A DNA stretch of 64,000 nt from Poecilobothrus nobilitatus (Eukaryota > Arthropoda > Insecta > Diptera > Dolichopodidae): the NCBI GenBank assembly GCA_947095535.1, contig OX352774.1, positions 38,456,496-38,520,495 of the forward strand. The letters are read 5' to 3'. Of this stretch, positions 47,982 to 58,750 are shown one piece after another. Every line of letters starts with the position of its first letter. Within the stretch, counting starts at the first letter, position 1. The position numbers and the translations under genes are program-made. Below the pieces are notes generated by a model that was given only the letters and a program-made list of their open reading frames with translations, was not told where the DNA came from and made no database searches.

Positions 47982-50119
47982 AAAATTTCAGTTTGATTCG
48001 TTTAAACTAGCAGAAATCTTAATCTTTAATAATTTTCACCAAATATTATTATGTCAGTTTTTTAAATTCTTCGCTACAACTTATTGTCTGATTGACACGG
48101 ATGATATTTAAAAATTTATATTTTAATAAGAAACATTAATTAACTTTCATTCTTTATAAAATTTTTCAAAAAATTGATTGAAATTAAATTTTTAATATAT
48201 CAATAGAAATATTTCAGTTTTAATTTCAATTTTAGTTAAAAATAAATAAATCAAAGAATTTTTAATGTAAATATAATTAAATCCTGATTGACAAATTTGA
48301 TCGACTGCAATTTTCAATCAATTTATCAAAATTCAAAATTACAAAATTTTATTTTTAAAATTAAATCAAATAATGAACGTATATTAAAAAAAAAAACTAA
48401 TTAACAATTATTTAAAATTAAATTTTTTGTTCAAATTCAAAAAAAAAAAAAAAAAAAACCTTTCATTAAAATTTTAAATTGAAATTTTCCGAAGAATTTA
48501 ATAATTTCTTAAAGCTTTACATAATACATATATATATATATATAATATGTATACCTTTCAACCCCATATTTATTTTAAAGATTTTATTTGTTTCTAATAA
48601 ATCGTGATTACAAACTCTTGTATTAAGTACATACTTAAAAAAATTTCGTTACTTGTACATAAAAAAAAAAACGATAAATACGTTTAGCAGACTTTAAATG
48701 GTTCGCATGTCTTGTTATAAATACAGGGTTGAAAAATTTCTTAAAAACAATTCTAAAATTAAATAAAAGAAAAATATAAAGCAAAAAGGCAAACATTTTA
48801 TATTGTATTAGATATCCTTTTTTATTTTTTTTTTTTTCTCTTTCTTTTTTATATTTCAATCCACCCTTTTCATTTATTTTCAATTTTTATGCAATTTATT
48901 TGTTGTAATTTTCATTGTAAATATCATATAAAATTTATAGTAGTCCTTTTTCTTTTATTTTATTTTTCATTTATTTGCTATTGTTATATTGATTATTTGT
49001 CTGCAAAAATTTTCCCCAAAAAAAAAAAACTAAAAATTAACAAACAAAAATGATTTTTTTTTATTTTTTCGCGTTTTCGATTATAAATATCGATAAATAA
49101 AAAGTAAAATCAAATACTAATGATAAGAAAAATGCAAAAGGTATTATGAAATTAATGAAAGATATTTAACGTGATACAAATTCTCTTTAAACTGATATTA
49201 TTGATCTTTGTGACTCGTGCTTTTTTTTTGTTTAAAATTCTCTTCAAGTCTCATGTTCTTTTTTTTTCATTTTATATTTCAGCTAGATATAGCAAAGTTT
49301 TTATGATAGCTAGGTTTAAGCAAGGATCTCTTGCCACCAGATTTATATTATATATCATTACTTCCACAGACTATTTTTAAATTTGTTGAATTTGACTTTT
49401 TCAACAAGATAGGACGATAATATGATACGCATCAGTATAATTCTAAGTCCGTTAATTAGTTAGACCCTTGAAAAAATTGTATTTTCTTCAATTTTTTTGA
49501 CTCGATTTCTCACATCTATAGAAAATATGATTTTTATGGGAGCAGGTTACAATCCTGCACGCCAAAATATGTGTGACATTCTGAATTACATGTAAGATTT
49601 GGTCCTAGTAGATTTTGGAAAAAGATTTTGTTTTAAAAAAATTTCGAAAGCAGGATTTTGTGTGCAAGATTTTGTCGCATTCGATTTTGACGTAAATGAT
49701 AATGTTGCAAACCCAATTTTTTGGTAAACATAAGATTTTGAAGTAAAAGTTTTTTTTTAATTGTGTAAGTTCTTAAATAATTTCAGCGTTTACTAATGCG
49801 TCTATGTAAAAAATTATGAAAATTTTTGAGTAATTAAAGAAACTTAAAACAGATATGGAATTTTCAAAGATATAGGTATAAAACAAAAAGTTTACAAAGT
49901 CACACATTTTCAAAAAAAAATACAATTAAAACATTTTAGAATTGTGACTATCTTTAGAATTTTCTATATTGAGCCTACAATTATTAGTATTTTGGTTGGT
50001 TGGTTGGTATATTAGTGACTGCAGTCTCGTTCCTTGTCACAAATAACCCAAACGCGAAAGCAAAGTTTTACTACCACTTCCGTGACCACAAGACTTATAA
50101 TAAGGCTATATTGGATTTA
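47982..50119. other. A/T-rich non-coding DNA
   Basis: No gene supported. Around 49570-49740 the motif 'gattttg' recurs at least seven times at irregular spacing, and (TTGG)n lies at about 49992-50008. Chance frames at 48635-48883 and 49171-49380 show no domain. Confidence 0.45.
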
Positions 50120-50440
50120 ATTTATTATATCTATTTCGTGGCATTTAGGAACTTAACAATTTCTGCATGTTACTTAACCACTAGAAACGATGAGATTCTC
50201 GAAATCATGGCTATTAAGAGCTATTCTTCTGGCCCTAGCCAGCACTTGATATTTCCAGATGAAGTGTATAATAGTTTATTTCTTTCTCATTCTCTTCACG
50301 ACAACTGCCACATGATGTGTTGAATGGAATACCTAGTCTGGCTGGATTTTACCAATTGGCCAGTGCCCCGTAAACACACCTATAATTGCTCTGGCTATGT
50401 CTTTAATAGATTGCCTGTTCTTTTATTATCGTACAGATTT
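50120..50440 (-). pseudogene. LINE ORF2 C-terminal (post-RNase H, CCHC-like) relic
   Basis: Read on the reverse strand in shifting frames: NRQSIKDIARAIIGVFTGHW PIGK (about 50347-50420), then LGIPFNTSCGSCREENEKE (about 50281-50335), then TIIHFIWKYQVLARARRIAL (about 50230-50275) and NSHDFENLIVSSG. This matches the module seen at the ends of RNase H-bearing insect LINE ORF2 proteins: 'G..TGH...GK', 'LG', 'C..C..E.E', 'H.I..CP.LAR.R'. Two frame changes and the loss of the last cysteine-proline show decay. The 107-codon + strand frame at 50000-50323 (MVGILVTAVSF...) is the antisense shadow of this relic and not a gene. Confidence 0.75.
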
Positions 50441-50529
50441 TTACAGATCAGAGATTTTATTATCGATCAGAGTCAACCAATCAGTCTTCTTTTATTATAG
50501 TACTAGTATCTTACTTTAAATAAATTTTC

Positions 50530-51045
50530 ACCAGTTGTCAAAGTTACAGGTGTCCAAAAATAAAGAAGTTTACATTTTTTAGCTCTAATAACTCGTAAAC
50601 AGTAGGGAGTACAAATTTTTTTTTTTTGTCACTTATCTTTTGCTATAATTTTTGAAGATCTCCTCTCAAAATTTTAAGTTGTTGATTAAAAGTTGTTCTG
50701 GCTAAAAAAAAAGAATGCAGATAGGTCCAAAATTTTAGGAAAATTTTGTTTCCACATGACAGTAAATTTAAATTCTAAATTTTAATTTATACAAATTTCG
50801 TTAAAAATATTTAGTAGAATTTGGGGATATAAATATTTGGAAATAGAACTTTGGATAATTTGAGAATAGATTCGTAATATGTGGGGCCATATAAAAACGT
50901 TATTCTACAAACTTAATTTTTTATGAGATCATTTCATGCCTCTATCTTAAACATTATAGAACAATTTTAAACAGAGGCACAAAGTAAAACTAATAAGGCT
51001 TTTTCAAAGACATTTTTTTGAAAAATATGGTAAAAAATTGAATTA
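50530..51045 (+). mobile_element. Family B inverted-repeat element, copy 4
   Basis: 'ttacaggtgtccaaaaataa', 'agctctaataactcgtaaac', 'ccacatgacagtaaattta' and 'aaaactaataaggctttttc' follow the same order as in 11435-12232. The ACGG tract is gone, replaced by 'aaacagaggcacaaagtaaa'. It lies about 90 bp right of the LINE relic. Confidence 0.7.
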
Positions 51046-51178
51046 AGCCATAATTAAATAAAATTTCCTAAAAATGAATTCAATTAAAATGAGAGACACA
51101 AACAATCTTAAATAACTAATTTTAATTTTTAAAATATTTAATATCTATTTTTATGTTTTACTACATAAAATTGAATAT

Positions 51179-51432
51179 TTATTTATTTATTTATTTATTT
51201 ATATACAGTTACCGTGGTACATAAATGTGCCAGGTAGCTATAACTCCTGTTTTCTGGTAGGAATGTGGGGTGTACGTGATATAATGATATATAAAGTATT
51301 TACATATTGCGATATATGAATATTTTTTTTTTTTATTATAATTATTGTACCCAGCCGGGAATCGAACCCGAGACCTCTCATTACTTTATGAATGAGAAGC
51401 GGTGCGTCAAGCACTGCACCAATGGCTGGATG
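51179..51432 (-). mobile_element. tRNA-derived SINE, second subfamily, with 11 bp target duplication
   Basis: The exact direct repeat 'aaattgaatat' flanks it at 51168-51178 and 51433-51443. On the reverse strand the head (51431 to 51349) can fold as a tRNA: acceptor 'atccagc'/'gctgggt', a D-arm-like 'ggtgc'/'gcacc', an extended anticodon-like arm 'tctcatt'/'aatgaga', and T arm 'cgggttcgattcccg' with a perfect B box. The body follows, with a (TAAA)n tail at the left end. The anticodon arm is too long for a working tRNA, so this is a SINE. A well-preserved head plus exact target repeats implies youth. Confidence 0.9.
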
Positions 51433-51443
51433 AAATTGAATAT

Positions 51444-52480
51444 GTATCTGGATGAAACTAAATTGTGAATTTTGCTATATAAAATACCTATATAAAATAT
51501 AATCGAATTTTCAAAAACAAAATATGATCGACAACACAATCATGCAATTTTATTTCGACAATAGAAAGATATAACTTCGGCATCAGTTTGAATGCAATGC
51601 ATATTATTTAGAAGGTTATACAACAAAACTTAAAAATATATTTTATGAATAAGGTTAGAGCCTCAGAGTAAATACATAGTAAAAAAAACTCTGTTATTCA
51701 AAATCCTTATCTTAATCTGAATGATTTGAAATATTAAAAATTAAATTAAAAAAAAAATCCTATTTAAATTTTTGTGTTGGTTTTTACAATTAGAACAAAA
51801 TTTCAATTTTAAAATACATTTTTACAATAAAAACATAATTAATTTTAATATGTATCTGTTTTTAAAGTTATTTGGCATGAATTTCAACTTTTTTTTTTAT
51901 TTAAGATAGATACCTAAAATTTTCATATTTTCATTTTACTTTATTTTATTTTACTTTACTTTATTAAAAGAATTTTTCTTTTCATAAAATTCTAATTAAT
52001 AAAAACCAAATTTAATTACCTTTTACAGAATACAAAAATACTTAAGGCATAAAATTTAATTAACAGAACACATTGTTAAATTCTTTAAATACAAGGGAAA
52101 TCCTTGAAACTTCCTTAAATAACAAACAGAATATTATATTAAAGTTAAGATATATTCAAGGTTGTATATATTACATGTTAATATTGAATCATTTTAAAAG
52201 TTAAATTATGAATCAATACAAATATAAAACAAAAACAAAAAAAAAAATTTAAATATAAAACACCTGAGAATAAAATTAAATATGTATGAAAAAAAAATCA
52301 TCATACCTTTTTGAATTATTCCGGTATTAAATTATAAAAATATTATTAAAATTCTTCGCATTTAAATGAAAATTTAAATCTTACATTAATTAAATAAAAA
52401 ATCTCTACAGTAATTTAATGACTAATATTAATTTTGGCTCCCACAACATAATAATCCACAAAACAAAAATGAAATAACGC
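51444..52480. other. A/T-rich non-coding DNA, nothing recognised
   Basis: No gene-like or repeat-like structure that I can place. It ends where the structured repeat at about 52480 begins. Confidence 0.45.
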
Positions 52481-53035
52481 CGCAAAAATTGTGATGTTAT
52501 TTAATTTTTTTTTTTTTCGCGGTCTTATTTCATTTTCTTTTTGGGGTCTTTTTTCATATGAAATAATTACCCAAAACAAAATAATTTTACAAATGAAATA
52601 GCCCTCCAAAACAATTATATTTTGCGGATTATTTCATTATTTTGGAGGATTATTTCATTTTCATAATTATGAAGAGAGACTAATTTAGAATCTCGCATAT
52701 AGGTATATTTATATAAATATCAAAAAAGGAATGCCCTGATTTTGAATCCAAATCTAAAATCATTCATAATTGAGAATCCCGCATATAAATATATATATAT
52801 TATAATATATATTCTGGGAAAAGGGAATACGCTGATTGCGTATCCAACTGTAAAATCTCTCCTGTTTTTCGGAATTTTGTTTTTCGTTCAAATGTAGTGA
52901 TCCTTTAATTAATATTATGTATGTTATTTAAGTTTTCTTAGTATGTATATATAAAATCTTAAAAAAATTTTTGATGTTATTTAATTTTTTTTTTGGGAGA
53001 TTATTTTTTGCGGAAATAGTCCCGGTAGCCATTAT
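52481..53035. repeat. Unclassified structured repeat block
   Basis: 'tgatgttatttaatttttt' occurs near both ends (about 52490 and 52971). Inside, 'gaaatagccctccaaaa' (52595-52611) pairs with 'ttttggaggattatttc' (52640-52656), 15 of 17 bases. 'attatttcatt' is repeated many times. Two related stretches beginning at a 'catata' following 'gaatc(t/c)cgcatata' (about 52690 and 52778) look like a tandem duplication of about 90-100 bp. It resembles a decayed DNA element with terminal and subterminal repeats, but ends and target sites are unclear. Confidence 0.45.
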
Positions 53036-55399
53036 TTTTTTCTTTTAAAAAACTATATATAACTTAATTGTATATTTTTATTTCATAAAAATATCTTATA
53101 GATGTTTTTTTTTTTTTTATTTTTACATAACCCGTTATTTTTTTTCTATTTATATATTTTGTATTATATATATACCTACTTTACTTACCAATATATTTAA
53201 ATATTCTCGTTTTCTTTATATTTGTATACTTTTACTGATATTCATCATTTTCCCGTTATTTTTTTTATTTATATCTGTGTTTTTTTTTTTCCTTTTTCTT
53301 TTTTTTTTGTTTTATAACATGTAATATATTATATTTTACGAATGCCAAAACATCATCAAGTTAATATTGACTAAATTTGATTGAAATCAATACTTTTCAA
53401 GTGCACCATAAACAAAAAAAAAAAACAAACAAAAGCATTTTTTTAATAAACGGAAAATGACAAAAAACCAAAAAAAACCAAAAAAAAAAATAAAAATAAA
53501 ACAAAATGAAGAAAAAGCACTATAAAATAGGGAAATGGGATATTTTTATTTAATTTTTTTTTTGTTTTTATTATTTTTTATTTTTTTATTATATGTATTG
53601 TTATTGTTGTTGTTCTGTGTGTAATATGTCTCTTTTCTTCTTGTAAACTGTCAATATGAGATAGATTTATTCAACTGAGATTGAACTGTCGGTATTGTAA
53701 AAATAACACATAATTGGATTTCAGTAAAAAACAAATAAAAAAAAATTTTTTTTTTGTTTTTTTTTTTCAGCTGCGAAAAAACTTTTGTCTCTTTAATTAG
53801 GTTCAAATTTTCAATTGACTTGACAACTCTGTTCAACGCTAGGTAAAATATTAAAAAAAAAAAAAACAAATTAAAAAACAAAAATCAGAAAAATCTCAGA
53901 TGTAAAACACCAAAACCATTGGACGGAAAAAAATAAAATTAAAGTGAGACAACAATATAAATAGGAAATTTAAATAATTTACAGTGAACATTCATCGTTT
54001 ATACGTACATAATCAATTGTTGTGTGGTGTTTTATTTTATGAATACAATATGGTATTTTCCAAATTAATTTATATAATGAATTTAACGTATATAATAAAT
54101 ATATTATATGTATATGTAGATGTTTTTATATAAACATTACAGGAAATTAAGTTCATTTAGCTATTTAAATAAATATATAAGTATATATATATTGTAATTT
54201 GTTCTTTATATATATAAAATAATTGAATTATTAAAAAGATTATTAAAAACAAATTCAGAAAATAAATTGAAGATTTTCGATTTTAAAATCATTGTAAATT
54301 GAAAATAAAGTAATAAAATTTTTCTTTTTTTTTTTTGAATTTAATTTATTTTATCACAAAAATACAATTTTAATTGAAAATTTTGAAAAAAAAAGAAAGG
54401 AAATGATAAATTTGTCATTTAATATTGTTATTCTTATTTTTTGATTTTATTTCTTATAGCATATCATATAACTCTACAATAATTTCATTAAAAATTAAAC
54501 GGGGATAAAAATATTTAAAAAGAATAATTTTTAAACATTGTGCAAAAAATTTGAAAAAGTTAGTAAATATTATGATTTAATGGGGTGAGGTCAATTAAAG
54601 AAAAATCGGTTGTTTAAAAATTGAGAAAATCATTTTTACCTTATTATAAAAAACTATCTATCTTAAATTTAATTAAAGTAGGTATGTAAAAAATTTATAA
54701 GGAATATAAAGGATATCTAAAAAAATCGTCTTTTATAAAAATCTCATTTTTTCTACTACATATTAATATATTAAAATAGCAAAGAATTGAAAACAAAAAC
54801 AAAAGGAAAATCTCAAAATCAAAATCCAAAAAAAAAAAAAAAAAGAATCCAAGAAGATATAGCTATGTATCTCCTATTTATAATATCTCGCTGCTAATTC
54901 AGAGTTTCACATACACAGTTACATATATATACAATATACATAATCTAAAAAAAAGCACATAATCCTGATTTTATAGTCAAATCTAAAGCTCCTTCTAATT
55001 ATTTTTAATACATACTTCAAGATACAAGCATTTAAAACATTGGGTGAAATTTTTCATTGGGTGTGATTTTGTATCATCTGGAATGCTTTTTTTGATATTT
55101 AATTGACCTCTCAAAATGAAAATCGGATTTCTCCGAACTTCGTTAAACAAATTATTGGAACTATCATTTTGTAATCAACTCTAAGTCACTCCAATTTTTT
55201 TGTTGCTATAAAAAGAGGAAGTTTTGTAACAAAAACCGAAAATGTTTGTAGCAAAAAGGAAATTTTAAAAAGAAAATAAAAAAAAATTATTATTTTAATA
55301 AAGGATTATTTTGAAAAAAAAAATGAAAATTTTCAAATGGAGTATTACACTCCAAAATATAACGTGTAGCATTAATTTCAAAATATAAAGATAGGTACA
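53036..55399. other. A/T-rich non-coding DNA, nothing recognised
   Basis: Long homopolymers (for example 53108-53120, 53281-53308, 53746-53768). The frame at 53651-53881 is low-complexity. No repeat shared with other parts of the window was seen. Confidence 0.45.
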
Positions 55400-55400
55400 T

Positions 55401-55470
55401 ACCAGCCAATGGTGTAGTGGTTACGATACCGGCCTTTCATACGAAATACCGGCCTTTCATACATATAGAT
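55401..55470 (+). mobile_element. tRNA-derived SINE head, second subfamily, truncated
   Basis: 'ccagccaatggtgtagtggt' and 'tacgataccggcctttcata' match the head of the SINE at 51179-51432, up to the anticodon-like region only. 'ataccggcctttcatac' is then duplicated with a 20 bp period (55426-55442, 55446-55462), and the B box is absent. Confidence 0.6.
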
Positions 55471-55659
55471 TAATAAAATAATATAGATTTTTCTTATAAT
55501 ATATAATTAGTATAATAAAAGAAATATATTTTAAAACTACCTGCGTAAGTCATGCGATAAACAACTACCATAATTATAACTTTGACAACCCTGTAATCTT
55601 AAACATTGGACATAATTGACAAAAAAGAAAAAATATATAAAAGCTCTCTACATACATAT

Positions 55660-55870
55660 GAGGTTGTCCGATTTTCTCCAAAAGCTTATCAATCCAAGAT
55701 ATTTACGTCAAAACCTTAAATATGAAATTGCAAACAATTCCGCTCAGTCGTTTAAGCTGTAGACGTGCCCCACAGACATACCCACACACACACCCACACA
55801 CATACACATACACATACACACACTGACGGACAACGTGCTAACAAATTTTTTACAGCCTTCTTCACACCGA
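55660..55870 (+). repeat. Repeat-like segment with (CA)n microsatellite
   Basis: 'ccgctcagtcgtttaagctg' and 'tagacgtgccccacagac' lead into interrupted CACACA/CATACA units at about 55771-55824, then 'tgacggacaacgtgctaaca'. A unique-sequence flank feeding directly into a microsatellite resembles other microsatellite-bearing interspersed repeats. Only one copy is in this window, so the family status is inferred. The 78-codon reverse frame here is a shadow of the repeat. Confidence 0.45.
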
Positions 55871-58650
55871 AGTAGTGTATATTTGGCAAAATCTCGGGTA
55901 TAAATTTTTAGTATGAAAACAATACCTACCTTATACATAATTGTATGCGGTCGGTAAAAAAAAGAAAAAACATGAATCATATAAATATTATGTAAGTTTT
56001 AAAAAATATTTTATATTTATTTATTTTACTATAATTCATTTTTTAGTCAAAAAAAAATGTTGTTATATAATTTTAACACAAATAATTTTTATATACTTCT
56101 TATTGTACATACATAAATATTTAAAACAATTTTAATAAATTTACATTTATCACTATTTACTAGGCCATGAATATGGGAATGGGTTATGTTCTCGAAATAT
56201 TGGCAAAAAAATCACAATAATAAATGATATTAAACATGAAAATATAATTCGTTTTTTAATTGATTATTATTTAAAATAAAAAGCTACATTTCCAAAAAAC
56301 TTTACTAAGAAAAGTGAACATTAAAATAACATAATTAAAATACTAGATATTAGCATCATGTATCTAATTTACTAAAATCTTCTAAAAATGTAGGTGTATT
56401 CGTTAGATTTTTTGTTTTTTTTCAAAGTTTAGTTACTAGATTTGACTTCATATATAAGAATGAACCGTACTTATCACTTCATAAAATGTAAATAAATATA
56501 CGCAGCCATTTTGCAGCCGTGAAGAAAACTTGCTTAACTTTTAACATTTATAGCTTCCTATACAAATTCAGTTGTAGTGTGTCAATAAGTGTCAAATAGT
56601 TGAATATGTTCAAAATAAAAAAAAATAAAAACAAGACATTTTTTTGTGTCAAAATTTATTAATTTTTTTTTGCAATATTATTAAAATAATTTCAATCAAT
56701 TCATTTAAAAACACAATTATTGAAGTACCTAAATAATTAGTTAAAATAGAGTAAGTACCAAATTTAAGTAAAATTAAAATTAAATTTTTCTTACAAACAT
56801 AAATTTCATTCTCGATACTCTTTAATATGACGTGTAAAATCTGCATGCAGAGAACGAAATGAGAGCGCAAAATTGTAAATGAAGCATAATTCCAATATTC
56901 TTCTATAGCCCATACTAATTAATGTTGGATTTCATATTTCATTTATAGAATGTTAAATTAATTAACATTTAATAATTTAAAAAAAATAAAATAAAAAAAA
57001 CTTTTTGTTTTTAAAATCTTAATTAAATTTTTTAAGATTTAATCTTAAAAAATTTTTTTTTTCAAAAGATTAAATCTTAAAAAATTTTTTTTGCGTCAAA
57101 TCAGAATCCTATTAACTTTTCAAAATTATTGAAGAAAAAAAAATTCAAATCAATTCCAAATAATCTAACAAACATAAATAATCTCATTTTTAAAATAAAA
57201 TATTATAAAAAAATTTTGTTTTAATCATTCGCACCCTTAGTGAAATAGTGAATAAGTAAAAATAATGCATTTTTGATTTTTTGATGCGATTAAAAGCGCG
57301 AATTCATTATTTTTATTTTGTTCTAATCCGCATTGTAATATCTCAAAAACTAGTATTTTTATTTAATAGTTTATGCAGATTGTCAATAAATTTTTACTTT
57401 TTTTATCTTTATCGAGTAATACCGCATTATTTAGGAATATGCCGTAAACTTCAATACTTTTCTTTGTGAAAAAGTGCAATATATTAAATATATACCCTTT
57501 TACTGTAGTCAATTTTTCAAAATAATGTAACATAGAAAAATGTTGCAGTTTTGTCAACCAATTAAAAATGTTCCAAAATATATCAAAATCAATCACTATT
57601 ACATTTAAATTACAAAATGTACAAAAATTACAAAATGTTTCAAAAACTACAAAATGTTGAGTGCAAACTTTCTTTTAATTTCGTCTACACTGAGTGTAAT
57701 ACGGACCCAAGAAGAAATGTTTCTGTTTAGTACAAAAAACGGGATTTCCCCAAAATAAAAATAACTCAAACTTCAGATTCAATTTACTCAAATCTAGAAA
57801 TTTCAAAATGTTGCAGTATTTTACTGAAGGTGCTAATTATGATTTTTCTCTAATATCCTTAAAATCGCTATAATAAATAAGCCATTTTAGATATTTTCTA
57901 TTCATGGGTACAATATTTTTATAATATTCGCTACAGGATAATAAAAAAGCGAAATTTCATATTTCAATTTATAAAATATAAATTAATATCAAAAAAAAAA
58001 AAAAACAGAAATTTATAAAAGGAATATGATGCGGAATGATAAAATTAAAAAAATCAAAATTGTTTTATCCTGTATCCTTAATTTGTGTACTTAATATCTT
58101 TTTTTTTCTGTTTACATGCTTTTATTTATTTAAATTAACAAAAAAAAAAAAAAATAAATTACTTTTGACTAAAAATCAAAAAATTGACCTATTATTTCCT
58201 TTTTTATCCTCCTGTCGTTCACGAACTTAATATATGTTCAACTTGTGATAACGAACTTATGATCTCGAACTTACGTCGAAAGTAAAATAAAAAAAGAAAC
58301 ACTCCCCATTAATTTGGTGATTGATTTAAACAGAAATTAGTGTCATGTGAAGTTCACTGAACAACAATTTAAATATTTTTATTTTACATAATATTGTGTG
58401 CATGGATTTGTATTTTACATTCAAAATTTTATGCAATTTATTGAACTTAAATTTATTCATACTTAAAGGATAGATAATATTTTTTATAAAGGTAAATTTC
58501 AAGTAGGAAAATTTTCCTTTGTTTGTAAAACTTATTTCTTTTAATTATTTCATTATAAAGCAGCGTTTCCTTAAGAAAAACAAAACAATGCTTTTTATTA
58601 ATTTTACAATCTCGTTTAATATTCAAAGTACATGCATTAGCCATTATTCT
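55871..58650. other. A/T-rich non-coding DNA
   Basis: No gene supported. At about 57030-57095 'agatt(t/a)aatcttaaaaaatttttttt' is present twice in tandem, each containing a palindromic 'aagatt..aatctt'. Chance frames at 56649-56870, 57281-57469 and 57363-57596 have no motifs. Confidence 0.45.
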
Positions 58651-58741
58651 TATTTATTTATTTATTTATTTTTGAATATTACGTATTACCCTAAATTACG
58701 TAATATTGGTAAAGCCCTCGGCTGCCAGGGCCATTGTGAGT
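58651..58741 (-). mobile_element. 5'-truncated SINE tail with 9 bp target duplication
   Basis: The exact direct repeat 'cattattct' flanks it (58642-58650 and 58742-58750). The insert starts with a (TTTA)n tail and contains 'aatattggtaaagccctcgg' and 'ctgccagggccattgtga', related to the tail segments at 37111, 46782 and 62922. The tRNA head is missing, a normal outcome of incomplete reverse transcription. The 99-codon frame at 58519-58818 crosses it and is not a gene. Confidence 0.75.
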
Positions 58742-58750
58742 CATTATTCT

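Noticed and set aside
50000..50323. 107-codon + strand frame as a protein gene
   Set aside because: The reverse strand of the same DNA carries recognisable LINE ORF2 C-terminal motifs, so the frame is antisense to a pseudogene.
51349..51431. A functional tRNA gene on the reverse strand
   Set aside because: The acceptor and T arms fold, but the anticodon arm is too long with an eight-base loop. The segment sits in a SINE with a tail and target duplications.
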